Source: Clostridiales bacterium
GTDB lineage: Bacteria; Bacillota; Clostridia; Oscillospirales; CAG-272
DNA: 54,878 bases
Direction: 5' to 3'
Assembly: GCA_016281775.1 (NCBI GenBank)
Contig: JAEEJH010000091.1
Span: 1 to 54,878 of the forward strand
Numbering within the stretch: position 1 is the stretch's first letter; every line of letters begins with the position of its first letter. A program made the position numbers and the translations under genes. Below are positions 1 through 9,021 of the stretch, in pieces. Below the pieces are notes generated by a model. The model made no database searches. It was not told the origin of the DNA and worked only from the letters and a program-made list of their open reading frames with translations.

Positions 1-312
1 GAAAGTCCCGTCGCGTACATATACAACACGAGAGAAGAGCTTGAAAAGCTGAATATAGACCCCTTTTCCGTTTCGCGCGGAATGGTTGGCCTTATGGCTG
101 ATATAAAGGGCATAGATATCTGGGTCAATTTCACCGAGGTGGAGGACAAGGTATGGTGCGAGCTTCGCTCAAGCAAATACAACATAAATCCCATAGCGGT
201 AAAGTACGGCGGCGGCGGTCATCAGAAAGCGAGCGGAGCTGACGTAGCCGACTTTGCCGAAGCCATGCTTATGCTCGAAGACCTCAAAAAACTTGCGGAG
301 AGTGCATCATGA
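1..312 (+). CDS. DHH/DHHA1 family phosphoesterase (NrnA-like), 5'-truncated by window edge
   Basis: Open frame from base 1 (ESPVAYIYNTREELEKLNIDPFSVSRGMVGLMADIKG...) ending in the DHHA1 motif YGGGGHQKASGADV; overlaps the next paralogue by ATGA. Confidence 0.8.
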   Translation, partial: ESPVAYIYNTREELEKLNIDPFSVSRGMVGLMADIKGIDIWVNFTEVEDKVWCELRSSKYNINPIAVKYGGGGHQKASGADVADFAEAMLMLEDLKKLAESAS

Positions 313-1292
313 ACGAAGAAGTAAAAGAACTTATACTAAAAAAGATCAAAGAATACGAAACGGTCATAATATCGCGCCACAAACGCCCCGACGGCGACGC
401 CGTCGGTTCGACAAAGGGTCTGCACCGGATGATAAGCGCGGCTTATCCCGACAAGCGCGTGTTTCTCGACAATTCAGATTACGCGGCTTATCTTGCGTTT
501 CTCGGCGACGAGGGCGAAAAACCGACCGACGAAGACTACGAAAACGCTCTTGTGATAGTTATAGACACCGGCACCGCCGACAGGATATCGAATCCGCGTT
601 ATGACAAAGGCGCGGAGCTTGTAAAGATTGATCACCACATCGTCGACAGTTCTTACGGCGATATCTGCTGGATCGAGGAGGAACGGTCGTCAGCCTGCGA
701 AATGATCGTCGGTCTGTCCGACAAAACGCTCGCCGGCGCTCTGCCGCTCGATAAAACGTCCGCTTCTTTTCTCTACACCGGCATGATCACCGATTCCGGC
801 AGGTTCCGTTACCGCGGCACGTCGCCCGATACTATGCGCGCCGCCGCTTTGCTGATGGAGCAGGATATAGATACGGAGAGCATTTACGCGAATCTCTATA
901 TGGACGGGTTTGACGCGGTGAAATTCCGCGCCTCGGCGGTCAGAATGATCAAAATGACCGAAAACGGCGTAGCGTATATAAAGATCACGAAGAAATTCCG
1001 CGAGAAGCACTCGCTTACGCTTGAAGAGGCGAGCAATATCGTCTCGGTAATGGATTCGATAAAGGGCAGTCTTATATGGCTTGCATTCATCGAAAACGAC
1101 GATAAGAGTATAAGAGTGCGTCTGCGCTCGCGTTTCGTCGAGATACAGCCGGTCGCGGCAAGATATCACGGCGGCGGTCACGCTTGCTCGAGCGGCGCGA
1201 CGGTTTACAGCGTAAAGGAGCAGAAGGCGCTTTTGAAAGAAGCGGACGAACTGCTCGGCAGATACAAAAAAGAAAACACGGGCTGGATCTGA
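309..1292 (+). CDS. nrnA: DHH family phosphoesterase, NrnA-type nanoRNase/pAp phosphatase
   Basis: ISRHKRPDGDAVGS, VIDTG, KIDHHI and C-terminal HGGGHACSSGATV motifs of DHH/DHHA1 proteins. Confidence 0.85.
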   Translation: MNEEVKELILKKIKEYETVIISRHKRPDGDAVGSTKGLHRMISAAYPDKRVFLDNSDYAAYLAFLGDEGEKPTDEDYENALVIVIDTGTADRISNPRYDKGAELVKIDHHIVDSSYGDICWIEEERSSACEMIVGLSDKTLAGALPLDKTSASFLYTGMITDSGRFRYRGTSPDTMRAAALLMEQDIDTESIYANLYMDGFDAVKFRASAVRMIKMTENGVAYIKITKKFREKHSLTLEEASNIVSVMDSIKGSLIWLAFIENDDKSIRVRLRSRFVEIQPVAARYHGGGHACSSGATVYSVKEQKALLKEADELLGRYKKENTGWI

Positions 1293-1294
1293 CG

Positions 1295-2017
1295 ATGAGG
1301 ATACTGATAACAAACGACGACGGGATAGAGAGTCCGGGTATCGCTTATCTTTCGCTTTGGGCGAAAAAACTCGGCGAGGTGACCGTAGTCGCGCCGAAAT
1401 ATGAGCAGAGCGCCTGCTCGCATACGATCGTTTTGCGCAGACCTTTCGAAGTTAAAGAAAGCCGGCTGTTCGAAGACTCCGGCATAAAAGCTTATTCGAT
1501 AGACGCGTCGCCCGCCGACTGCGTGCGTTTCTCCGCCGAGCAGTACGGCGGATTCGATCTGCTTCTCTCCGGCATAAATCACGGGCTGAACATGGGTTAC
1601 GATATATCGTATTCCGGCACGTGCTCGGCGGCGTTCGAAGGCTCGTTTGCGAACATACCGTCCGTCGCGTTTTCAACCGAGCGCGGATGCCTGGAGCAGG
1701 CCGCGGCGGAACTTGACAGAGTTTGGGATTTCATAACCGAAAACAGACTTCTCGAATACGACTGCGTTTTCAACGTCAATATCGTACCGGATATGAAAGG
1801 GATAAGGATAACAAGACAGGGAGCGACGTTTTACCGCGACAGCTTTGAGCCGTGCGGTACGGATACTTACAAAGCCTCCACCTATATAGCTCACCACTTC
1901 GACGAAGGCGGCGACCCGTATCTCGACATAAACGCGGTGCACGACGGCTACTGCTCAATAACTCCGTTACGGACGAACCGGACGGATACCGTAATTTTCA
2001 AAAAGCTGAAAAGATAA
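1295..2017 (+). CDS. surE: 5'/3'-nucleotidase SurE
   Basis: MRILITNDDGIESPGI...VVAPKYEQSACSHTIVLRRP...SGINHGLNMGYDISYSGTCSAAFEG; start reassigned to the ATG at 1295. Confidence 0.93.
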   Translation: MRILITNDDGIESPGIAYLSLWAKKLGEVTVVAPKYEQSACSHTIVLRRPFEVKESRLFEDSGIKAYSIDASPADCVRFSAEQYGGFDLLLSGINHGLNMGYDISYSGTCSAAFEGSFANIPSVAFSTERGCLEQAAAELDRVWDFITENRLLEYDCVFNVNIVPDMKGIRITRQGATFYRDSFEPCGTDTYKASTYIAHHFDEGGDPYLDINAVHDGYCSITPLRTNRTDTVIFKKLKR

Positions 2018-2021
2018 AAAA

Positions 2022-2051
2022 CGTTCCCGGAAATCATTCCGGGAACGCTTT
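2022..2051. terminator. Bidirectional rho-independent terminator between convergent surE and OB-repeat gene
   Basis: cgttcccggaa-atca-ttccgggaacg stem flanked by an A-run on the left and a T-run on the right. Confidence 0.85.
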
Positions 2052-2063
2052 TATTATGCCGTT

Positions 2064-3707
2064 TTATCTCTTCTTGCCGATAACTATCGCGCAGCCGAGA
2101 GCGGCTATCGCGGTGATCGCCGCTACAGCTACGGCGGCGTCGGAAGTATCGGTATTGTCGGGCTTGTGGTTAGGACCGTATTCTATCGCATCAAGCGTGC
2201 AGGGCTGAGCGAATTCGTAAGTGCCTCTGTGATTCTTCATCGGGCCGGTCACGGTGATCGTATCGCCGATCGCTATCTTGTCGGCGCCTTCGCCTGCAAG
2301 ACGGTAGCAGGTCACAGGTTTGTCTTCGAAACCTTCGACCGTCATCACCACGGTGATGTTCTGGTACTCTTCGCTGTACGCGGTCGTTATCTCTGTGACC
2401 TTGCCTGTAAGCGTATATTCGCCTTTGAGGAATTTGCCGTCTTCGAGAGCGTACAGAGCGTTGAGTATTTCTTCAACCGTCTCGGGGAGCTGTTCTTCTT
2501 CTTTTTCAACGATGGTGAAAGCGAGAAGTTCGCAGTCCTTATCGAACTCGACGACCGTTTCGGTGTATCTCTTCAGTTTGCCGGATACGGTGATTATATC
2601 CTTTTCGGCTATCTTGTCTACGCCGTCGACGCCTGCGCCGTTTTTAAGGCGGAAGCACTGGATCGGATAGTCTTCAAGACCTTCGACGACTATCGTTACG
2701 GTGACGTTGCCGAACTGGGAGTTGTAAGGCGTATCGACGCTGATTATCGTACCGGTGAGCTCGTACGTGCCGTCAAGCGCTTTGCCGACTTCAAGATCGT
2801 ACGCGGCTTTGACTATCTTTTCGGGAGTGTCGAGCACGGGCTGTTCGGGCTCGGTGGCTTTGGGCGTTCTCGCCTCAAGCGTGCAGCCTCTGTCAAATTC
2901 AAACGTAGAGGTGTCTTTGTTCGAGTTATAGAAGTGCTTGAGTACGCCTTTGACCGTGATCGTGTCGCCTTCGGCTATGCTCGCGCATTCGGCGCAGGCT
3001 TCGCTGTTGGTCAGATAGTAGCACTGGATCGGTTTGTCGGTCATCTCGCCGACGACTATCGTGACGGTCATATTCTGTTTGGATTCGTTCCAGGAGTAGT
3101 TGATCTCGGTGACGACGCCGGTAAGGCTGTACGGACCGCCGGGAAGGGTCGCGTTCTTTTCAAGAGCGTAAAGCGCATTTACTATCTCTTCGGGAGTCGT
3201 GTAGGTCGGAGTTTCGGGCTGTTCGGGTTCTCCGGGCTGCGAGCCGGTCGAATCGAGCGTGACCTTCATTTCCACTATACGCGTCTGACCGCTGTCGGGG
3301 TTAGTGAATTTGACCGAGTTTGCGCTGCCGGTCCACGTTCCCGCGGCGTCGCTGACCGCGAAGCTGCCGGAGTTGACGCCGTATTCGAGGGCGTAGCTTG
3401 CAGCCGTGAACGTAAATGCGACAGACAAGATCGCGCTGTCGCTCGATACGGTGAACTCGTTGTTCTTATAGATCCTGGCGGCTTTGCCGTTGTCGTAGTA
3501 CATAGGCGAGTTGCTCGTATTGCTGCCTGAGCCGAACGTGATCTTCACGCCGTCTTTGACAAGCTCGGTCAGAGCTGCTTTGTCTTCGATGCCCATATCG
3601 GCAAACGTGAACGTGACGGTCTTCGTCTCACCGTCGGCGTGAGCCGCGACGAAGATCGCCGAAACGGCCATCACCGCGATGAGAATAAATGCAAGTGCTT
3701 TTTTCAT
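2064..3707 (-). CDS. Secreted, probably membrane-anchored protein with three YhcR-like OB-fold-type repeats
   Basis: Signal peptide (MKKALAFILIAVMAVSAIFVAAHAD), three ~100-aa repeats (PEEIVNALYALEK...LTGVVTEI...VTIVV...PIQCYYL...GDTITVKG...CTL), C-terminal TM helix plus GKKR. Confidence 0.75.
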   Translation of the reverse strand: MKKALAFILIAVMAVSAIFVAAHADGETKTVTFTFADMGIEDKAALTELVKDGVKITFGSGSNTSNSPMYYDNGKAARIYKNNEFTVSSDSAILSVAFTFTAASYALEYGVNSGSFAVSDAAGTWTGSANSVKFTNPDSGQTRIVEMKVTLDSTGSQPGEPEQPETPTYTTPEEIVNALYALEKNATLPGGPYSLTGVVTEINYSWNESKQNMTVTIVVGEMTDKPIQCYYLTNSEACAECASIAEGDTITVKGVLKHFYNSNKDTSTFEFDRGCTLEARTPKATEPEQPVLDTPEKIVKAAYDLEVGKALDGTYELTGTIISVDTPYNSQFGNVTVTIVVEGLEDYPIQCFRLKNGAGVDGVDKIAEKDIITVSGKLKRYTETVVEFDKDCELLAFTIVEKEEEQLPETVEEILNALYALEDGKFLKGEYTLTGKVTEITTAYSEEYQNITVVMTVEGFEDKPVTCYRLAGEGADKIAIGDTITVTGPMKNHRGTYEFAQPCTLDAIEYGPNHKPDNTDTSDAAVAVAAITAIAALGCAIVIGKKR

Positions 3708-3745
3708 TTTATGGCTCCTTTATGTAAATTATATTTTAACCATTA

Positions 3746-6172
3746 TCATTTGATCAGCGTCGCGCCGGTCGTGAATTCATATACCGACTCGTTTCTGTTC
3801 GCGTTGTAGTAGTGGATCAGGTTGCCTTCTATCGTGACCGTATCGTCGACCTTGATATTTTCAACGCCTTCGCCTTTGATCCTGTAAACGGTGACCGGAT
3901 AATCCGCAAGGCCTTCGACGACTATAACGAACGATATGTTTTTGTGTTCTTCGGTATACGCTTCGGTGATGCTCGTGACTTTGCCGGTGAGCCTGTACGG
4001 GTTGCCGGGCAGCGAATCGCCTTTATCGAGCGCGTAAAGCGCTTTGACGATCTCTTCGGGCGTGTTGTATTTGATATTCGTGCCTTCGGCTACGAAGTCG
4101 ATGCTCTTGAGAGTGCAGCCCGCGTCGAATTCGACGGTGCCGTCGGTGTATTTCTTTATCTTGCCTTCAACGGTTATTTTGTCGCCGACTTTGACCTTGT
4201 CAGCGCCTTCGCCTTTCATGCGGAAGCACTGGATCGGATACTGGTCAAGACCGTCGCAGACGATCGTAACGGTGACGTTCTGATAACCTGCGTCATACGG
4301 TGTGTTGACTCTCGTTATCGTACCGGAGAGCGTGTGCGTGCCGTCAAGAGCCTTGCCCTTGTCGAGCGCATAAGCGGCTTTGAGGAGTTTTTCAACGGAA
4401 TCGTCCTTCGGGGGTTCGGTCTCGGCCGGCTCTGTTTCGGCGGGCTGAGTTTCCGCTTCGCCCGAACCGTTTTCTATCTTGTCGAGCGTGCAGTTCGCGT
4501 CGAATTCGAACGTATCGTTATATCTCTTCAAAACGCCGGTAACGGTGATGACGTCGCCGACTTTGAGGTCCGGCGCGCCTTCGCCTTTCATGCGGAAGCA
4601 CTGTACGGGCTTGTCAGCCATATCGCCGACCACTATCGTAACGGTTATATTGCCGTACTGTTCGCTGTATGCGGTGTCGATCTTTGTGATCTTGCCTTTG
4701 AGAGTGAACGTGCCGGGCAGAGCCTTGCCCTTTTCGAGTTTGTAAAGCGCGTTGACTATTTCTTCCTGCGTGAGGTTCGCGGGCATCACGACGACCTTGT
4801 ATTCTTTAGTCTCGGAGAGACTGCCGCAGGTCGCGGTGAGCGTGAGCTTCAGTTCTTCGATGCCGGAGCCGAGCGTGATCACGAGCTTGCCGTTTTCGAT
4901 CTTGGCGGAATCCGCGGGATCAAGCTTCCAGTCGAATTTGACGGCGTCGTAAGTCGCGCCCTGCGCGGGCAGATCGACCGTCAGATCGGCGTTGGTGTTT
5001 TCGGGGATGCTGACAGCCGCTATTTCGTTTGCTAATTTTTCTTCATCCGAAATGTCTGTCGAGGTCACGGTTATACCGCCGACGCACGGATAGATCTGCG
5101 GTTCGTTGTTCCATGCCATCGGACCTTCTATATCGACCGTATAGCCTACGCCGAGTTTGGAGTATTCTTCTTTGAGTTCCGCAACCGTAAACGTGCAGGA
5201 CGTGGAGAGGAAGAGGCTGAAATCAACGCCGTTCTTGGAGACGGTCACGGTGACTCTGCCGTCGCCGGCTTCTTCAAACGTTTCAAAAGTATTCTTTACC
5301 CATTCGATCTTCGTTATTTTTGCGCCTGTCAGCGTGCAGATAACGCCCTGATACTGATCGAGCGCGCTTACGAGATTCGTTTCGGGTTTGAACATATCGT
5401 CAAGCGGTATCTTCTTTACTTCGGCTTTTTTGATCTCGCTGCCGTCGTATACGAGCGAATACGTGCATCCGGCGCCCATTTCACGGAAGCCGTTGTATAT
5501 CGACGTCGTACCGCTTATGACTATGACGTTGCCTATCGCGAGTTTGGTATCGTATTCTTCCTGCGAGTCGCATTTGAGACGGTATCCGAAATATCCGTGT
5601 TCTCCGTCAAGATCCTGGATGAATACGCCGGTATTCTTGTAATCGGGAGCGTAAGGATATTTTGCCACGATGACGCCTCTTACGTTCATCGCCGCGTCTT
5701 TGGTATTTTCAGCCCAGTACGCCCAGTTCGCTATTTCGTACTGTTTGATGACGTACTTGAATGTGATCTCTTTTGAGGTGAGTCCGTTGCCGACTACGTT
5801 GCCTTTTACGGTAAATTCCGTATCCTTATCGGCGTACGGGTCGACTTTGATCAGGACTTTGTTTTCTTCACTGCTGTCGGCGATCGAAGCGAGGCCGTTG
5901 CCGCCTTCGACCGTCCAGTTCACGTCAAGATCGAAACCTTCCTGATCGATGAGCTTTGACGGGAGCGTGAAGGACGAAGAAACCTGGTTATTCTCGCCGG
6001 GTTTGTTGAAGGTGTAGACCATGTCCGCCGCGTTGTCTAACAGCTCCTGCGAGATCTCCGCCTGTTTGGTCGTTTCAGGCGTAGTTTCAACGGGTTTGCC
6101 GCCGTTGCAGGACGTCAGCAAAAGCGCGGAAGCCATAAGCAGCACGAGCAGTACCGATAGTGCTTTTCTCAT
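3746..6172 (-). CDS. Lipoprotein with OB-fold-type repeats and a bacterial Ig-like segment
   Basis: Lipobox (LLTSC), then divergent OB-like domains, a Big-like domain (AVSIPENTNADLTVDLP...), then three repeats homologous to those in the neighbouring gene. Confidence 0.75.
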   Translation of the reverse strand: MRKALSVLLVLLMASALLLTSCNGGKPVETTPETTKQAEISQELLDNAADMVYTFNKPGENNQVSSSFTLPSKLIDQEGFDLDVNWTVEGGNGLASIADSSEENKVLIKVDPYADKDTEFTVKGNVVGNGLTSKEITFKYVIKQYEIANWAYWAENTKDAAMNVRGVIVAKYPYAPDYKNTGVFIQDLDGEHGYFGYRLKCDSQEEYDTKLAIGNVIVISGTTSIYNGFREMGAGCTYSLVYDGSEIKKAEVKKIPLDDMFKPETNLVSALDQYQGVICTLTGAKITKIEWVKNTFETFEEAGDGRVTVTVSKNGVDFSLFLSTSCTFTVAELKEEYSKLGVGYTVDIEGPMAWNNEPQIYPCVGGITVTSTDISDEEKLANEIAAVSIPENTNADLTVDLPAQGATYDAVKFDWKLDPADSAKIENGKLVITLGSGIEELKLTLTATCGSLSETKEYKVVVMPANLTQEEIVNALYKLEKGKALPGTFTLKGKITKIDTAYSEQYGNITVTIVVGDMADKPVQCFRMKGEGAPDLKVGDVITVTGVLKRYNDTFEFDANCTLDKIENGSGEAETQPAETEPAETEPPKDDSVEKLLKAAYALDKGKALDGTHTLSGTITRVNTPYDAGYQNVTVTIVCDGLDQYPIQCFRMKGEGADKVKVGDKITVEGKIKKYTDGTVEFDAGCTLKSIDFVAEGTNIKYNTPEEIVKALYALDKGDSLPGNPYRLTGKVTSITEAYTEEHKNISFVIVVEGLADYPVTVYRIKGEGVENIKVDDTVTIEGNLIHYYNANRNESVYEFTTGATLIK

Positions 6173-6197
6173 ATTTTTTCTCCTTTATAATAAATGA

Positions 6198-7541
6198 TCA
6201 ATTAAGAATTTCAGCGTCGGAAAGAGTAAAGAGTTTGAGCTGCGCGCTGCCCTCGTAATACTCGATTATACCTGTGACGTTCATCTTTTTGTTCCGGAAA
6301 TAATCCTCCGTCACGGTTTCGCCGTTGCTCGTGAGCACGGCGGTCCTTACAACGACCGTTTTCTGATTCGCGTCCGAACAGGTGAGAGTCATTGCGCCTT
6401 TGCTCGAAGAGGTCTCGTTGGTCGTCGTATAAACGCTCTTTACCGTGATATTCTCGATCTTTACGAGCGTGTTTTCGAGCGTGGGATCGTTGTTCAGCTG
6501 ATCCGCGCCAATGACGGTCGGCTCGATCTTTACGTCTTTTTCAATTATCTTGACGTCGTCATCGGACGGATTGATAAGCGAGAAAGACAGACCTGATACC
6601 TGAAAACCGAAGTTCTCGTTGTTGTCGGCGGTGCCGGCTATCTGCAGTTTGTACCCGACGACGAGGAATTTCGGAGCGAGCGACGCGTAGCCGCCGTAAA
6701 CGTAAACGCCGTAATACTGCTGAGTGTCTTCGTCGAACGACTGTACGTAGATGCCCTCGCCGCTCTTCTTCGTAACGACGCCTTCAAAACGCACCTTTAT
6801 GCCCGAATAAGACTCTTTGTTGAGCACGAGACTTTTTATAGAGAGATCGACCGATTCGCCGTAATAGAACAGCGGGTCCTTTTTGCCTGAATACAGATTC
6901 AGTCTGTTCGATCTCGCGCTGGTGAGCGCTTCGGTCGCTACGGTGCCGTAACGGTTGGACGAAGTGCTTTTGCCCATTGCGAGCCCTTCGGAGAGTATTT
7001 CTATGTTCAGGTTTCTCCACACGTTACTGCCCTCGTTGCGGTACCATACCCACGCGAGATAGCGATCGCCGGTGGAGTCGAAGTTCGCTTCGCCCTCGGT
7101 ATCGCTTTCGAGAGCGATCTCGGCGGCGTTATTCAGCTTCGTTTTGGTATATACCGACGCGGGTTTGCCCCAGGGCTCGACCTTGCCGGTGGATTCCGGC
7201 GTATCTATCGCCAGAAATCTGATCTTCAATATCTCTGTCTTGCTGTTGTTCCAGAAATGAGCCGTATCGCCGTCGATGCAGAGTTCTACCGTCACCCTGC
7301 CCCGCCCCGTCGCGTTAAAATCGGAATCGAGGTCAGCGGCGTTGAAGTTCACTCTCGTCGCGTAATCGGGCAGCGACGGGTCGCGCTCGTATTCCCAGTT
7401 TCCGTCGACCTGCTCGGTCTGCCGGTCCGTGACCGCCTCCGTCGTTACGTCCGCCGCCGGTTTTTTGACGCAGGACGCAAACACGGCGATAACGGTCAGC
7501 AGAGCGAGGATCAGAGATAATATTTTTAAATAATATTTCAT
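6198..7541 (-). CDS. Secreted thermonuclease (SNase-like) lipoprotein with C-terminal OB-fold-like domains
   Basis: Lipobox (VFASC); VELCIDGDTAHFW, IRFLAIDTPES and TGDRYLAWVWY match staphylococcal nuclease Asp21, Arg35-Asp40-Thr41-Glu43 and Arg87 motifs; downstream segment FEGVVTKKSGEGIYVQSFDE...VVGYKLQIAGT is OB-like. Confidence 0.85.
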   Translation of the reverse strand: MKYYLKILSLILALLTVIAVFASCVKKPAADVTTEAVTDRQTEQVDGNWEYERDPSLPDYATRVNFNAADLDSDFNATGRGRVTVELCIDGDTAHFWNNSKTEILKIRFLAIDTPESTGKVEPWGKPASVYTKTKLNNAAEIALESDTEGEANFDSTGDRYLAWVWYRNEGSNVWRNLNIEILSEGLAMGKSTSSNRYGTVATEALTSARSNRLNLYSGKKDPLFYYGESVDLSIKSLVLNKESYSGIKVRFEGVVTKKSGEGIYVQSFDEDTQQYYGVYVYGGYASLAPKFLVVGYKLQIAGTADNNENFGFQVSGLSFSLINPSDDDVKIIEKDVKIEPTVIGADQLNNDPTLENTLVKIENITVKSVYTTTNETSSSKGAMTLTCSDANQKTVVVRTAVLTSNGETVTEDYFRNKKMNVTGIIEYYEGSAQLKLFTLSDAEILN

Positions 7542-7544
7542 ATT

Positions 7545-8987
7545 TTATTTGTTAAGAGATACGCAGCGGTTATAAGCGTCTTCAAAGAGCTTTTTGAGAT
7601 CCGCGGCGGACGTGCCTTCGGGAGCGGAGATATACGCTACGAGAAGTTCGCCGACCTTGTCACGGGCGTCGGAAGAACCGACGAACGCGGGCGAGGTGAA
7701 ATAATTGCTTTCCTGTTCCATACAGATCTTTGCCGAGAGGGCGGCGATGCCGTCTTTGGTGTAGTTCGCGCCGGCAAGGAATTCCTTATAAGCGTCGAGC
7801 TCGAACGTGGATCTGATTACCGGAACGTAGCCGGAGGTCATCGAGAATTCAGCCTGGAATTCGGGAGAGGTGAGTAAGTACTTGATGAAAAGCCACGCCG
7901 CGTCGTTGACTTTCGAATCCTTCTGAGCGAGCATACAGATCGAAGGTCCCTGAGAAATGACTTTCTTATTCGAGGTGTCAGCCTGAGGTATCTGAGCTAT
8001 GCCGACTTCGAACGGATACGTACCGTCGTCGTTAGCCGAGGGGCACTGATACGTCGCGCCGGCGGACGAACCTATCGAGATATATGAATGGATGACTATG
8101 CCGTCGTCGTTCGGTTTTGTGTTGGTGAACAGACCGGACGTGTACGCGCCGTAGATAGCCTGCGTGGTCATATAACCGTTAAGGAACCATCCGCGGAATT
8201 TGTTTAAGAATTCGGCGTTTTTGTCGTCGTTGAATAAGAAGCGGTCTTCGACCTTTTCAGCAGCCTGAGTATACGGCGTCTTGAGCTGTTCGGTCATGGT
8301 GATGAACCAGTTTGCTTCGGAGTCGTAGCCGAGCGGAATGCTCGTCTTGTCTATTTCTTTTATCTTTTTGATGACGTATTCCATCGAGGTCGCATCGTTT
8401 TCGCCGTTGGCAAACCAGTGATCCGGTACGGAGAGGCCGTTCGCGTCGAAGAACGTCTTGTTATAATACATAACTTCGGTCGATTTGGAGAACGGGAGCG
8501 TATACATCTTGCTCTCGTCGCCGAACGACTTGCCTTCTGCATAGTAACCGCTGATGAAATCGTTCATCTGAGCTTCGGTAAGACCGAACTCGGGGTTCTT
8601 ATCGTTTATGTAAGTATTAAGGTCGACGACCTTTTTGCTGCGCAGATACGTTGCGACGTGGTCGGGATAGCAGTACGCTATAGCCGGCTGTTTGCCCGCC
8701 TGCAGCTCGGTGATGACCTGGTTTCTGACGTCGTCATAACCGCCGACAGACTGTTCGGTGATCGTGATCGTCGGATATTTCTTGTTGAATTCCGCGATAT
8801 ACTTCGTCAGTACCGCGCGGAGGTTCGCGCCCATCGTGTGGTAGAACACCACTTCGACGTTTTCGGGCACTGTTCTCGCCGGATCATCGGTCTTGCCGGG
8901 ATCGTCCGGTTTGGCACCGCATGCGGAGAGCAGCAGACACGACAGTATTGTAGCTGCGAGGATAAGGATTGCTGTGATCTTTCTCAT
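7545..8987 (-). CDS. Extracellular solute-binding lipoprotein of CUT1-type ABC transporter
   Basis: Lipobox (LLLSAC); VVFYHTMGANLRAVLTKYIAEFNKKYPTITIT...YCYPDHVATYL...MYTLPFSKSTEVMYYNKTFFDANGL typical of family 1 (UgpB/MalE-like) binding proteins. Confidence 0.9.
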   Translation of the reverse strand: MRKITAILILAATILSCLLLSACGAKPDDPGKTDDPARTVPENVEVVFYHTMGANLRAVLTKYIAEFNKKYPTITITEQSVGGYDDVRNQVITELQAGKQPAIAYCYPDHVATYLRSKKVVDLNTYINDKNPEFGLTEAQMNDFISGYYAEGKSFGDESKMYTLPFSKSTEVMYYNKTFFDANGLSVPDHWFANGENDATSMEYVIKKIKEIDKTSIPLGYDSEANWFITMTEQLKTPYTQAAEKVEDRFLFNDDKNAEFLNKFRGWFLNGYMTTQAIYGAYTSGLFTNTKPNDDGIVIHSYISIGSSAGATYQCPSANDDGTYPFEVGIAQIPQADTSNKKVISQGPSICMLAQKDSKVNDAAWLFIKYLLTSPEFQAEFSMTSGYVPVIRSTFELDAYKEFLAGANYTKDGIAALSAKICMEQESNYFTSPAFVGSSDARDKVGELLVAYISAPEGTSAADLKKLFEDAYNRCVSLNK

Positions 8988-9021
8988 AATTGACTCCTTT
9001 TATTTTATCTCATAAGATATT

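Noticed and set aside
2166-3530. 454-aa plus-strand ORF opposite the OB-repeat gene (also 3812..5035 +, 10870..12024 +, 20427..21494 +)
   Set aside because: Shadow ORFs antisense to well-supported genes; Arg/Tyr/Val-rich composition, no recognisable domains, arise from codon bias.
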